A stretch of 64,000 nt of DNA from Carposina sasakii (Eukaryota > Arthropoda > Insecta > Lepidoptera > Carposinidae): contig CP053153.1 in assembly GCA_014607495.2 (NCBI GenBank), positions 8,060,001-8,124,000 of the forward strand. Reading direction: 5' to 3'. Shown piece by piece: positions 23,001 to 32,489 of this stretch (position 1 is its first letter; every line of letters begins with the position of its first letter). The notes beneath the pieces were generated by a model. That model was not told where the DNA came from, searched no databases, and was given only the letters and a program-made list of their open reading frames with translations. The position numbers were made by a program, and so were the translations under genes.

Positions 23001-24182
23001 GGTGGTAAACGAAGTATTCGGAGTACCTTTACCTATGTAAAATGATGACGCATTTAGATTTTGCGTTTGTCATGTGAGAGGCCCAAAGGTTTTAGAACTG
23101 CAAACGTCGTCATCAAAGTACAAACGTCGTCATCAAAGTACTAAAGTATTATACTTTATTTTTTTATATTGCTTTAGTATATTACGTGATAATGGAAAAT
23201 ATGTATATTTATAATGTAAAAATAATCTTTGTTCTAGCTGCTACAATTGCGGTGAGTTCGCCAACCACATAGCGGCAAAGTGCAGCATCGGACCGCAACC
23301 AAAGAGATGTCACAACTGCAAGAGTGAAGACCACCTCATCGCCGACTGCCCCATCAAGGTACAGTTTCAACACTAGTTTTATCTAAGAAAATTTTCCTTT
23401 TCTGTATCAAATTTCTTACTTAGATTAATTAATAAGGTCTACTGCTCATTTTGAGGAAACTAAATGCTCATTTAGTTACCCCGTTTCCATGAAAAAAATG
23501 AAGCAGTTTTTCCAGCCTGTAAATCTATACAAGAATAGTTTACAGTCTCTTCTCATAGGTTTTTAGGGTTCCGTACCTAGAAAGGTAAAAACAGAACCCT
23601 TATAGGATCACATTGTTGTCCGTCCGTCCGTCCATCCGTTTGTCTGTCAAGACCCTTTTTCTCAGAAACGCGTGGAGGTATCAAGGTGAAATTTATATTG
23701 CATACGCAGGTCTACTGTCTCTAGGAGCTGTGGAAAAATTCAACTTCTAAGCCAACCCAATCAAAAGATACAGCCGTTTATGTCGCAAATTTCGGCAAAT
23801 TTTCGATACACGCACGGGAATCAAAACCTACAGGTTCTATTTCCCGTAAACTCAGAATCTTGAAATTTGGTACGAAGCAACGGCTCAGATATAGGAAAAA
23901 TTGCGAAAGCCCAAAATTTTTTGTTACGTCATATAATAAAACAAGTTTGTACGGAATCCTCGGTGCGCGAGCCCGAATTTTATTTTCCTAGGATCCCATC
24001 TTTCACTGTTTGAACTTTTATGATATTAACTTCATGCAAACTCCTCAGTTAAACTGATATTTCTGAACTGAATTTATCATATAATGAGTTATACCAATAA
24101 TTTTCAGGTGGAAAAGAAACCAGATGACCAGCCGAGTGCAGGAGACTCGCAGAGCAGCTCACAAAGCAGTCCTCAGTCATAA
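11013..24182 (+). CDS. lin-28: Lin-28 RNA-binding protein (complete, five coding exons)
   Basis: Lin-28 is a cytoplasmic/nuclear RNA-binding regulator of developmental timing that binds pre-let-7 and mRNAs. Coding segments are 11013-11052, 20208-20335, 22053-22225, 23238-23358 and 24108-24182, all GT..AG and phase-consistent, giving 178 aa. Residues ~29-97 form a cold-shock domain with RNP1-like KGWGFI and RNP2-like VFVHQ. Residues 115-129 and 138-151 are two retroviral-type zinc knuckles, CYNC..H..C and CHNC..H..C, joined by a PQPKR linker. The first knuckle has five residues between Cys2 and His, the second four. A basic [11 protein letters not shown] stretch precedes them and a Ser/Gln-rich tail ends the protein. 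The ATG was chosen for its Kozak context (ACCATGG) and because the first exon joins exon 2 in phase through a Gly-rich stretch. The combination CSD plus two CCHC knuckles is specific to Lin-28. Confidence 0.96.
11053..13738 (+). other. lin-28: lin-28 intron 1, proximal part
   Basis: No exon was recognised. Open frames at 11137-11367 and 12266-12466 have no recognisable domain, codon pattern or splice context. The segment 11690-12470 has mixed base composition and may hold regulatory sequence. Confidence 0.4.
13739..15624 (+). mobile_element. 5'-truncated RTE-type LINE with 12-bp target duplication and one stop
   Basis: The inserted DNA is 13751-15612. It is flanked by ATATTTATAACT at 13739-13750 and again at 15613-15624, a target-site duplication. 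The frame from 13754 reads as a reverse transcriptase: [55 protein letters not shown] (14828-14839) and the C-terminal YGAETWS...GHIARR...[11 protein letters not shown] single in-frame TGA (14567-14569) divides it into 13733-14569 and 14573-15601. The endonuclease domain is missing. The 3' end is (ATG)n at 15598-15612. Full target duplication, one lesion and good frames mark a recent insertion. It sits in lin-28 intron 1 in the sense orientation. Confidence 0.9.
13754..15601 (+). pseudogene. Reverse transcriptase ORF of the LINE, broken by one TGA
   Basis: The frame covers the fingers-palm motifs of a non-LTR reverse transcriptase, with the catalytic FADD, and a C-terminal region, and ends at 15599-15601. 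The TGA at 14567-14569 lies just after the AFDS motif, and the downstream half continues in the same frame. Without an N-terminal endonuclease or its own promoter the copy is not expected to be mobile. Confidence 0.85.
15630..19610 (+). other. lin-28: lin-28 intron 1, central part
   Basis: No exon, RNA gene or clear element was seen. The segment 16060-16480 is somewhat GC-richer, with an open frame (16193-16387) lacking known motifs. It could be a regulatory block or a decayed repeat. Confidence 0.35.
19620..20135 (+). repeat. Dispersed repeat X, copy split by a mariner remnant
   Basis: It contains 'gtgacaagttgctagttcat', 'cgcctgagaaaatgcc' and 'gtcgactcttac' on the left. After the inserted mariner piece it has 'gccctgtatctttacaggct' and 'actgcaggatcac'. 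Related copies are at 28500-28700, 32265-32480, 36335-36482 and 38685-38800. It is probably an old retroelement 3' region. Confidence 0.6.
19748..20006 (-). mobile_element. Mariner-like remnant with TA target duplication
   Basis: The element spans 19750-20004, flanked by TA on both sides. Its ends face each other: GGTCACACTAAAAGTTTT on the left and the reverse complement of a GGGCACACTAAAAGTTTT type end on the right. The minus-strand frame retains [19 protein letters not shown], the typical C-terminus of a mariner transposase. The catalytic D,D,D part is deleted, so it is non-autonomous. Confidence 0.8.
20208..20335 (+). CDS. lin-28: lin-28 coding exon 2 (first half of cold-shock domain)
   Basis: Acceptor TTTTCAG at 20201-20207, donor GTGAGA at 20336. 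It encodes [19 protein letters not shown] and ends with DVFVHQ, that is, both RNP motifs. Confidence 0.97.
20701..20975. mobile_element. Foldback MITE with 46-bp inverted ends in lin-28 intron 2
   Basis: The left end 20701-20746 (cacgcgtatgatgaatttgg, then a gagcgagatgtctcactttt core) and the right end 20930-20975 are near-perfect inverted copies. A second inverted pair lies inside (around 20785 and 20862). There is no coding capacity. Confidence 0.8.
20980..21820 (+). other. lin-28: lin-28 intron 2, remainder
   Basis: Nothing was recognised. Short frames at 21306-21494 and 21402-21599 lack any feature of a gene. Confidence 0.4.
21828..21948 (+). mobile_element. LINE 3' end with (TATG)n tail
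   Basis: It has 'cttgtacatctcaactttac' through 'ctctgcctacccc' and a tatgtatgtatgtaat tail. Its reverse complement occurs at 46362-46470. It sits about 100 bp upstream of lin-28 exon 3. Confidence 0.7.
22053..22225 (+). CDS. lin-28: lin-28 coding exon 3 (second half of cold-shock domain, basic linker)
   Basis: Acceptor TTTCCAG, donor GTGAGT. It starts [20 protein letters not shown] and ends KKRFRKIR, the last codon being split. Confidence 0.97.
22437..22632. mobile_element. ACAGGG-type MITE with ~37-bp inverted ends in lin-28 intron 3
   Basis: The left end is acagggtataacaaaagggg followed by tatgtcaagcgaaaagc. The right end is its imperfect inverted copy (gcttttcgcttaacatac...ccgta). Partial relatives with the same right end are at 35928-36058 and about 43500-43705. 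Confidence 0.8.
23101..23140. repeat. Perfect 20-bp tandem duplication
   Basis: The unit caaacgtcgtcatcaaagta occurs twice without a gap, 100 bp upstream of the acceptor of lin-28 exon 4. Confidence 0.9.
23238..23358 (+). CDS. lin-28: lin-28 coding exon 4 (two zinc knuckles)
   Basis: Acceptor GTTCTAG, donor GTACAG. It encodes [15 protein letters not shown], a PQPKR linker and [14 protein letters not shown]. Confidence 0.97.
23570..23995. mobile_element. Common lepidopteran dispersed repeat ('ggttccgtacc' family)
   Basis: It begins 'ttagggttccgtacc', has a (TCCG)n tract at 23620-23636 and ends near 'ggtgcgcgagcccg'. I recognise the phrase pair from many lepidopteran introns; its transposon class is not clear to me. 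It lies in lin-28 intron 4. Confidence 0.6.
24108..24182 (+). CDS. lin-28: lin-28 coding exon 5 (Ser/Gln-rich tail and stop)
   Basis: Acceptor TTTTCAG. It encodes 24 residues, [13 protein letters not shown] then a Ser/Gln-rich end, and stops with TAA at 24180-24182. Confidence 0.94.
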   Translation: MEKKPDDQPSAGDSQSSSQSSPQS

Positions 24183-24337
24183 TTCCAGAAGTAACACTTT
24201 CAGTCTCCAAACAATTGTAGATTTATTGTCCAACGAAAGGCATTAGTTTAGACTCAAGCCAACTTATGGTACTTTTCGTTTTCATTCCAAATCGAAAATA
24301 TCGACACCGACTTATACTATTTTTTAAGATAACCTAC

Positions 24338-24345
24338 CTACCTCA
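24338..24345 (+). promoter_or_regulatory. let-7 8-mer target site 1 in the lin-28 3' UTR
   Basis: CTACCTCA is the perfect 8-mer complement of the let-7 seed, 156 nt after the stop codon. Confidence 0.75.
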
Positions 24346-26228
24346 CATTAGCTACCACATTTTAAGTTAATTGTAGTTACAATAAGTAGAAGACTGAATG
24401 AGTACAAAACCGTAAATAAGTACAAAATTAGTTTCTTATTGATGCATTTAATCCTAAGTTTTTGAATATAACTTAAGTACAAATTATGTGTTCGAGTGTT
24501 CATAACCTGATATATCGTATTTTATATCCAAAGTTAAGTGTGTGTTTTTATTTTTTATGCTGTTAGTATAATCTGTATCACAAACTTTAAGTATATTTAG
24601 TTTTAGCTTATAACTGAATAGCATAGGAGTATTATAGCTGGCTATGAATAAACAAAATGGCGTTGAACACCCACAAGTGAAATACATTTTATATATTCCA
24701 TATGTACGAGTACTAGTGATGTGCTGAGTCGGTTTTTTTTGGATCGAGCCGGCTCGAGTCGGTTTATACGGTATTCGAATCATAACTCGATTCCGTGAAT
24801 CCATACTTATTTCTAATCTACTCGAAATAAATCTATCTTTATCCTTTGTCAATCGTTTAAATAAAACTCCGACATGTAAATTATTATACAAGTCTATCCT
24901 ATATCTGAAACAATAGGTAATACTATGTTGTGTTTATTGTGAAAGTCTATATGTAGCAAAAGTAAAAAAAAAAACACAAGGTAGGCATGAGTTTCATTTT
25001 TTAAAACCACATAAATAAATATTATAGAGGATTGAACATACAGAATTGTAACGTCAAAGGACTGAAGCCAGTGTTTCTTTTATATGTATTTGTAATTCAT
25101 CTACGAAATTAAAGTTGTTAAATTAATCGTGCCAAAGTCATTAACTTGTTGCAATAATTTAACGATAAATTAGAATTAAATATCCAAAATTGAGCTTGTT
25201 TTTATAATATCTTGCCTATTTTTATTAACATAATTGTTTTATTGGAGAAAATACATTATTTTGCAACTTGAGAACTTAGTAGGAAATTTATCTGTCAATG
25301 AAATTTTGCTATTTGTGTTTGCTCAAAGGCTCTATTTATAAGACATTATGAAGTTTATACACGTATAGGTACTTAAATATTTACTAAATAATATTCAGCA
25401 TTGATTTTTGAATATTTCAGAATGTAATTTCGGAAGTTTTTTTAGGTTATTTATGCCACGCACTCGGTAGATTTTTAGACTTCATACGAGTATCATGTTT
25501 AAACAAATGTTGTAATTTCTTTTAAAATGGGAATAATTGTAATATGAATGATCAGCATAAAGTTAAAAATCGGCTAATTGTTATATCATTGTAATCTCGA
25601 ATTCAAGTTTGCATACTTATTTTTTATTCAACTACAATATTACAACAATTTAGTATTACATGTTTAGTCTAAATAATAAAAAAACTGTGAACTTAATATT
25701 GGGATTATTATAATACTGCAGTTGGCTGTTAACGTTGCGATTGTGTTATTGTAATATAGCTCATTTAGAAATAGTTGTATTTTCACCTCAAAATGTTATA
25801 AAAATATCATATCGCATGACTTGCTGTAAAGTAAAATAGGTAAAATAGATTTATTATTCAATATTATATTGATGTAGCTTGGTATATTGTACTATAAATT
25901 ATAAGAAATTGCAAAAACATTTTTATTGTAATGGTAAAATATTAACGATATGACATAGTTATGAGCAAAATACATAGTTTACTTATCAATACAATTAATA
26001 ATTAGTACATAATTAATACAAAAAAACTTACTATTATCAGAAGGATAATTATTAACCAAGAAAAGGGCAGTTTTTAAGCGTTTTATCATATTGTTAGAAT
26101 ATTTTTTACGGTAAAAAATAAATTTTGGAGAGTAAATTTCTTGACGACTATAGTATATGTCTACACATAAAAGGATATATATTACAATCCTAAATATTAA
26201 AGTAACTATTATTTACGAAAAATTACTG

Positions 26229-26342
26229 GGCCTTACTAGAAAACGCAGACTAAAGTTAGACACTCGTTAAGAAAAACTGTCGATTAAAAACGAGTTTAGA
26301 TTAGACTACCCTTAAACCACGTATTTATCTCTAGTAAGGCCA
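26229..26342. repeat. Short foldback element in the lin-28 3' UTR
   Basis: The ends gggccttactaga (26229-26241) and ctctagtaaggcc (26329-26341) are inverted. The inner text pairs partly (cactcgtt / aacgagt). In RNA it would give an imperfect hairpin of about 114 nt, likely a small MITE. Confidence 0.65.
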
Positions 26343-26929
26343 CTAATGATTTTTTGTTAACTTATTTGTATTGGTCATAAAATATTGGCTCCTAAAAAAA
26401 ATTCATATTTTTTAGGTTTTATTTTAGAAAAAGTAGTTGGCCAAATATATTAAATAATTAATTTGTTTTGTCATTGATCATCGTTTTACTATACATAATA
26501 AATAAATGAACTCGAAAAAAAATATAACATGAATAAATCATCACATAATTTTGATTTAATTTTAGGTAAATACCTCGTATAAAAGAGTGGAGTTTTACAA
26601 TGTAACTAATTTGGGTCTTTACATGCAATAGCACTAAACTAGGATAGTAAAATTAATGAATAAATAAGCTATTACAGTACATAACTATGTATAAAATTTG
26701 AAACAATCAAACCCTAAGTCGAATGCAACAACATGTCAAGGATATTAAATTACTAGACATTTTAAATTTTACTTCCATGAATATTAGGCTCCACTCTTCC
26801 ACGAAGTATATTGGTTTTTATATAATTTATTGAATGTGTTCAAATATACGGGTTTATGCATTAATTTAACATTTTTATTATGTAGTACTGTAATTAATTT
26901 TAAGATTTTAAAGACTATTATTAAAACAT

Positions 26930-26937
26930 CTACCTCA
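26930..26937 (+). promoter_or_regulatory. let-7 8-mer target site 2 in the distal lin-28 3' UTR
   Basis: A second perfect CTACCTCA lies about 160 nt before the distal AATAAA. It is present only in the long mRNA form. Confidence 0.65.
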
Positions 26938-27092
26938 TAACTTAATATTAAATAGATTTTATTGTAAATTAAGGATAACGTTTACAAAGTCTAGGAATTA
27001 TTTTCCATTCTATTGCTATGCCGAATGAATATTGATTTGTATTTCTTATGTTAAGAGTTTAATTTTTGTTTTCTTTTTATTTTTCAAAGAAA

Positions 27093-27098
27093 AATAAA
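27093..27098 (+). terminator. lin-28: Distal poly(A) signal of lin-28
   Basis: AATAAA is followed by 'tgtattcttgttttt', a suitable downstream element. It is the last strong signal before featureless intergenic DNA. Confidence 0.5.
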
Positions 27099-27119
27099 GT
27101 CTAAAAATGTATTCTTGTT

Positions 27120-28180
27120 TTTAATTACGTCCCGCTTAATAACCTTGCTTCAACTTAAATAAAAATAGTATTAAAATATATTTTTATAGTATAGTACCTA
27201 TACTATGTAGAGACTTGACAGTGTTAATCAACTCACATACCTACTTATATATAGGGCATAATATTCGTTAATTTTGTCGCCTATTTAAATAACAAAGCGT
27301 TATGTACAGATTTTATGAATTAAAATAAAATATACGAAACAGATTTCAAGATTCAGTATTCAACTGTTTTAGAACTTGTCAGATATATGGAATATATATC
27401 ATTAACATAATAACATACGCTTCACTTCACGTGATGAGAGCCCTATTCGTTAAAATACGCTAAACATTTTATTTATTTTAACATGATTTTGACTAATAGT
27501 TAGCTAGATCAAACAACTGGTCCTTAATTTTGTTATCATTGTACTAAAAAACGTGATAAAAAGATAGGAAACAGGTTGTCCATATTCCATTTCATATTTT
27601 TTTCCAGAAATATTTTTTTTTGACATTTTTAGTACAGATCATGTACAGCTTCATCTCATATGTCACGATGAAACTTGAATTTTCTATGACAGCTGAATCT
27701 CAGAGTTGCAAGGTTAAAAATTATGATCTGCATAAAAATTAATATATTTATTGGCCTTAACATATACAACTGTGCTCATTACAATAATAAGATATGTATT
27801 TGGAAATACAGTAAAATAAACTAATTCCCTAAAATAATAATAAGTTGTAATTTGTAAATATAATACACTCAAAATGTTGTTTAATATGTAGTATAGACCC
27901 AGCATTTGTAGTGTCTGTTTGGGGTGAAGCACTTACTATTTACAAATCAATGTAACAATACATACAAATATATACCTACACACAACTATGCCCCTCTTTC
28001 CACTTCGACCAACTAAATCAACTAAAACGGATCAACTTTTTTTCTTTCCTAACGGAACAACTATTTCGTTGGTCTGGAAGGAATGTTTTTACAAATGCAT
28101 TTTAGTTCTCATAAGTGCAACTCTGTTATTAAATATGTTAGTGGATAATGAGACGTTTAATGAAACGGAACCAAAAAACC
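27120..28180. other. Intergenic, no feature recognised
   Basis: AT-rich DNA. Open frames at 27714-27932 (minus) and 27988-28188 (plus) have no recognisable motifs. Confidence 0.4.
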
Positions 28181-28182
28181 GT

Positions 28183-28306
28183 AAATAAAAAAAAAGTAAT
28201 TTAAAAAATCCAAAAACACGACTGCTTAAAAAAGAACCAAATAATATACATAAACTGAAAAAAAAAACAAGCACTTAGATGTCCGGTGGTCTAGAATTCT
28301 ATAATA
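28183..28306 (-). mobile_element. Dispersed repeat Y, short copy (inverted relative to 50696-50825)
   Basis: The text 'acaagcacttagatgtccgg' with 'tggtctagaattctataata' is the reverse complement of 50716-50752. The flanking 'aaaaacacgactgcttaaaa' matches the 'aagcagtcgggtttttg' side of the other copy. Confidence 0.75.
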
Positions 28307-28499
28307 TTATTATGGAATAAATACTATTGAAGAACAATTAATATTTTCTAATGATCGTAACATAACAACTGAACAGCCAGGATCCATTGATATCCATATT
28401 AGCTTCGCTGTCGGATAATTTATCCCTATTCGACAGATAATAATGAAATGTTTAACTGAGGAGGTCACAATTGGACATACTCTGGAAAAATTGAGATAT

Positions 28500-28700
28500 A
28501 TTTGTACCCAAAAAATGTGGAGGCACAACAGGATCGCAAATTTACGAATGATATCCTACAGCTATGTTTATGTTTAAAAATCTAAGTATGACAAGTTGCT
28601 AGCTCATCGTCTGAGAATACACCTCTAAATTCCTTAGTCGACTCTTCCGACATACGCGAAAGAGATACAGCTGACGTATTCAAGTGAAGCCCGGATCTGA
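28500..28700 (+). repeat. Dispersed repeat X, copy
   Basis: It has 'gacaagttgctagctcatcg', then 'ccttagtcgactcttccgac' and 'acagctgacgtattcaagtg'. Same family as 19620-20135. Confidence 0.6.
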
Positions 28701-29200
28701 ACAGGGGGCGCAATTCTTGAAAAGTCTCGAGTTGGAACGAAGCCGAAACGGAGACGTTGTAGACGCTCAGAACAAAGCAATAAAATTACTTTACGGTGAG
28801 GTAATTAGACACATCAGCACGGGACAGATATTTGTTTTTATTCTGTCATACTCGCGACCGATGCGTGCTAAAATATACCTTTTTTACTCAAGCGGTAAGT
28901 ATATATTGCTTTGCACCGCGTTTCGTTAACGGTTCGTTAGTGGTAGCGTTTCGGTACAAACATTTTTAAGAATTGCCCCCAGGTTTAATTCAATCAGATA
29001 TAAAAACATCAAATTACCTATGTATTTTGCTTTAAAATAAAAAAAAACTCTATTATATTATGTAATAGTTATTCTAATTTACTGTAATTTTACTCAAAAC
29101 AATTTGTACACAACCATTATTGGGACAAAAAGTTTTAAAATTATTCTGGTAATGTAGAATTTAATTATTGCACAAATTAGGGTATAACGCTAAATCATGG
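28700..29200. other. Intergenic, no feature recognised
   Basis: A short plus-strand frame (28684-28929) begins inside repeat X and has no motif that I recognise. Confidence 0.35.
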
Positions 29201-29204
29201 TAAC

Positions 29205-29440
29205 ACCATTCGGTCCTGCGAGTGGGGAGGGCGGTAGTCTCGGAGAGAAGTTATCATCTTTTCAGCGTAGCGATGTTGGAGGATGCAGCAGTGCGGGAGG
29301 CGCTCCCCCCCCCTCTCCGCAGGCCCGTCGCCCCTCGTCCCGCGCTGACGTAACGCTGCCGTGCCGCCCGCCCTAGTGTGTGTCGCGCCGCGCTCCCACG
29401 GGCTACTTACTGTGGCCTACACCATCAGTGCTAATCACTT
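29205..29440. promoter_or_regulatory. Orphan GC-rich island
   Basis: About 230 bp of CpG-rich sequence stand out from AT-rich DNA. It contains TGACGTAA (29345-29352, CRE-like), an ATCAGT initiator-like motif on the plus strand (around 29424) and possible donor sites on the minus strand (GTAAGTAG, GTAAGTAC). It could be the promoter of an unseen transcript or a distal first exon of a neighbouring gene. Confidence 0.4.
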
Positions 29441-31180
29441 TCCCATCTATACGCCATACGGTACTTACGTGAATGTCACGACTGTGCATTAAAAATAAGT
29501 CTCCTCCCCGAACCTATGCCGTGTATAAGCGTCCGCCCAATGCTGGATGCATTCTGTGTCATTCTCCGATAACTTGTTAGGAGCGTTGCAAAATCTCGTT
29601 TTACAGTAGAGTGTTTGTTCTTGTAAATACATATGTTGTAATATTACATTTAAAACTATTTTTTTATGATAATTTAGAATAAATGTAATTTAAATCATCG
29701 AACGATGTATTTGATAAACATTAAATTCATAACTTTTCTTCAGATTACATATTTATTGTTCTAGTAAATGTAGGGGGATACTGTTGATACTACATATTAA
29801 AAATCATAGATTTTAAGAAAGATAAACGCGGAATTGGCTTATTAGGAATAGAAATTCATCAAACATAGCAACTAAAACCTAACTAGGCGTCGAAATTTTG
29901 TTCTCAAAATTTTGGTAGTGCACGCCAGCAATGTGTATTATGTAGACAGTTTTAAAAAATATTTTAAAAAATTGGATTATTATTTGGCACTGTAAGGTGC
30001 AAGGGTAAGTTAGATGTGATGACATGATGTAGTTTTGAGTCAGCTTTTAGAGACTTCATGCATCCGAGCAGACCAAATCGACCAGGAAGTGCTCGCTATC
30101 ATTCATCTTCATGTAGATGTATACCTAGCTGCATTTCTAAATGGCATTTTAGATTTAAGTAGGTTTCTCAATAGATATGTGATGCCGTAAAATAGACGAT
30201 ATATAAATGAATTGGTCACAGAGTTGTAGTTTTTCCGATATTTCCAAAGCTTTCTCTTAAAAATGACTCTTTTAACCTCGAAATGAATATTGCTTGCCAC
30301 TTTCGTGCTTTACTTGATAGAAAAAGTGTCCTTATCTACTTTTTGTCATACTGGTCAACAAGTTTACCATCCTTTGTATTTATTTTTAATCACTATTATC
30401 TTCTTAATTACTGTTACCTACCTGCATAATTGTAGGTACTTATTTTAGATGTAATAGATATTATTTACTTTACTGTCCTATCTTGTACCTTTATTGGAAA
30501 CGTATTTTAATGACATTTATTCAACTTTTGAGAAATACTTATGTACAATTACAAAATACGATGCAGATGTGTATGAAAATGTGACTTTCCCGAGTAGATA
30601 TAATATGCAATCTCAAAATATATTATTATCGTGATACAAGCACTTAGAATACAGAATTCCCAGGAGGAATTAGTAGAAAAGCTTCGTGTTGGTCAGTCGA
30701 TATTTCAGATACTCTGGCTCGAAGTTCTATATTAAACGTACACAAGTGGTGCATCTATTGAAATGAAATACATTTGTTTTAGTAAGTCAAAGATAGTGTT
30801 GCAGATCGACAAAGAAGTTAAACGGTGCTACTAATAAACATTTGGCAGCAAAATGTATACAATGATATAGGCTTTTTATTAGTAAAGCCCTTATTGCTTT
30901 CAAGTTGAATATGTACATTATCCTACTATCGTAGCAAATTTGCTGGAATTTGAAGGAATGAAAAGTACATGGATAGCGAGAGATTGAATAATATAATTAT
31001 ATTGACTACTTCTTAATCCTCCTTCCTCGCAATAATATTTATGAAATTTTTCGGAAGAAATAACTTTCTTTCTTTCTTAACACCTGATCTAACATACATT
31101 TAAAGCCAGTAAGCAACCTATCCCTAAACGATCAAATCTATTTTCTTGAATAATTTGATAATTGACATAAAATTATCATC
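29440..31180. other. Intergenic, no feature recognised
   Basis: AT-rich DNA without clear coding or repeat signals. Confidence 0.4.
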
Positions 31181-31184
31181 AAAT

Positions 31185-31310
31185 CACATCAGCCTATATT
31201 GCAGTATCACGTCACTGATTGCAGTCCACTGCTGGATATAGTCCTCTCCCAGGGAATGCCACAAACCTACTAGGGTCAGGGGGTTTTTACCACAGTCGCC
31301 ATACTGTTGA
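31185..31310 (-). mobile_element. RTE-type LINE 3' end, decayed
   Basis: It has 'attgcagtccactgctggat' and 'ctctcccagggaatgccaca', the minus-strand form of the 3' end at 7161-7240. Confidence 0.65.
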
Positions 31311-31319
31311 ATATTTATT

Positions 31320-32260
31320 TATTTATTGCAGCCAAACATAAATCACGCAAAAAAATGTCTTTCACCAAATTGTAATGTACTTACGTAAATATACTGCTGC
31401 AGTACTAAAAAGTAGACATTTTCGCATACTCGTATCCAGTATAAAAATGCATTAGGTAGGAATGACGATCGTAAGAAAGACGTAAAATGTATGTTACCTT
31501 CCCAGTTTTTCTCATGACAATTTAAGTTGGGGTCAAATTTTACTACTTTGAAGTACGAGACATGAGGTCACGCAAGGGGATGATGGGAGCTGGCTTACCG
31601 AAATCGATACAAAGTTAAGGTATCTGCAGTATTTTATCTTCAGGGAGGCTGTATATTTACGAGTCTAATAACGTAATGGTTAAAGATAGGTAGTCGACCT
31701 GTATGTTAATAATAGATGTAGATATCAATGTTTATACAAAATATATGATTTAATATGGATCTATCTAAGTGAAAGAAAGGGTCACTTTATCTTATTGTTG
31801 TTATAGTTGGCAAGGAAAAGTCAGTTCCATTATCTTTCGAAATTTAATTTTTTTATTTAATTTTTTTTCATTGCACTTACTATGTAGGTAACATAAAAAT
31901 AGAAAGTATCAAATATAGCTAATATTGTTGTCATGCAAAGCCTTTTGTAAAAATATTACGAAATTGGTTGGTAGCGAATACCATTTAACCAATTATAGCC
32001 GTTTAGTAATGGCTAATAGGAAATAGTATTTTTTGTATGTCTGCTGTATTGAAATAACCAATTAGCACAATGTCAACAAACTCTTGAATTCTATCAGGAT
32101 ATTGGTTTCAGTAGTTAGAAATATTAATTAGAATTCCTAACAATTGACATAGTAACTGTATATTTCTTATGTACATACGAGGTTTAATTAATGTAAAGAA
32201 ATCCTATTCCTTATTCATGCTAAGGAAACTTGTTATTTACAGACCCAAAAGTACACATAA
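31320..32260. other. Intergenic, no feature recognised
   Basis: AT-rich DNA with no supported feature. Confidence 0.4.
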
Positions 32261-32264
32261 TAAT

Positions 32265-32480
32265 ATGGCTATTTTCCCGAAAGGGGGTAGCTAGAACTGC
32301 TGGGTCATAAAGAAAATCCCACAGCCATGTTTAGCATATCGGGGTAGATGTGTTTGGTCAGTGACAAGTTGCTAACTACGGCCTGAGAGAATGTCCGAGT
32401 TTCTTGGTCGACTCATAAGACATGCACGAAAGGAGATGCAGCTAATGTATTCTAATGAAGCCCCGCATCGGTACAGGCTT
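32265..32480 (+). repeat. Dispersed repeat X, best-preserved copy
   Basis: It runs from 'ctgctgggtcataaagaaaa' through 'gtgacaagttgctaactacg' to 'tattctaatgaagccccgca'. It shows what the mariner insertion at 19748 interrupted. Confidence 0.65.
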
Positions 32481-32489
32481 AGATTAATG

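Larger units (their letters stand above)
24183..27115 (+). other. lin-28: lin-28 3' UTR (long form) with alternative poly(A) signals
   Basis: There is no coding potential after the stop. AATAAA signals occur at 24647-24652 and at several later places. The one at 27093-27098 is followed by a U/GU-rich stretch and is my choice for the distal end. The length of about 2.9 kb is inferred, not shown by transcripts. The long AT-rich 3' UTR with let-7 sites fits a post-transcriptionally controlled gene. An antisense open frame at 24484-24891 has no recognisable protein features. Confidence 0.6.

Noticed and set aside
24484..24891. 135-codon minus-strand open frame inside the lin-28 3' UTR
   Set aside because: No known motif, no splice or promoter context, and AT-rich composition. 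It is best explained as a chance antisense frame.
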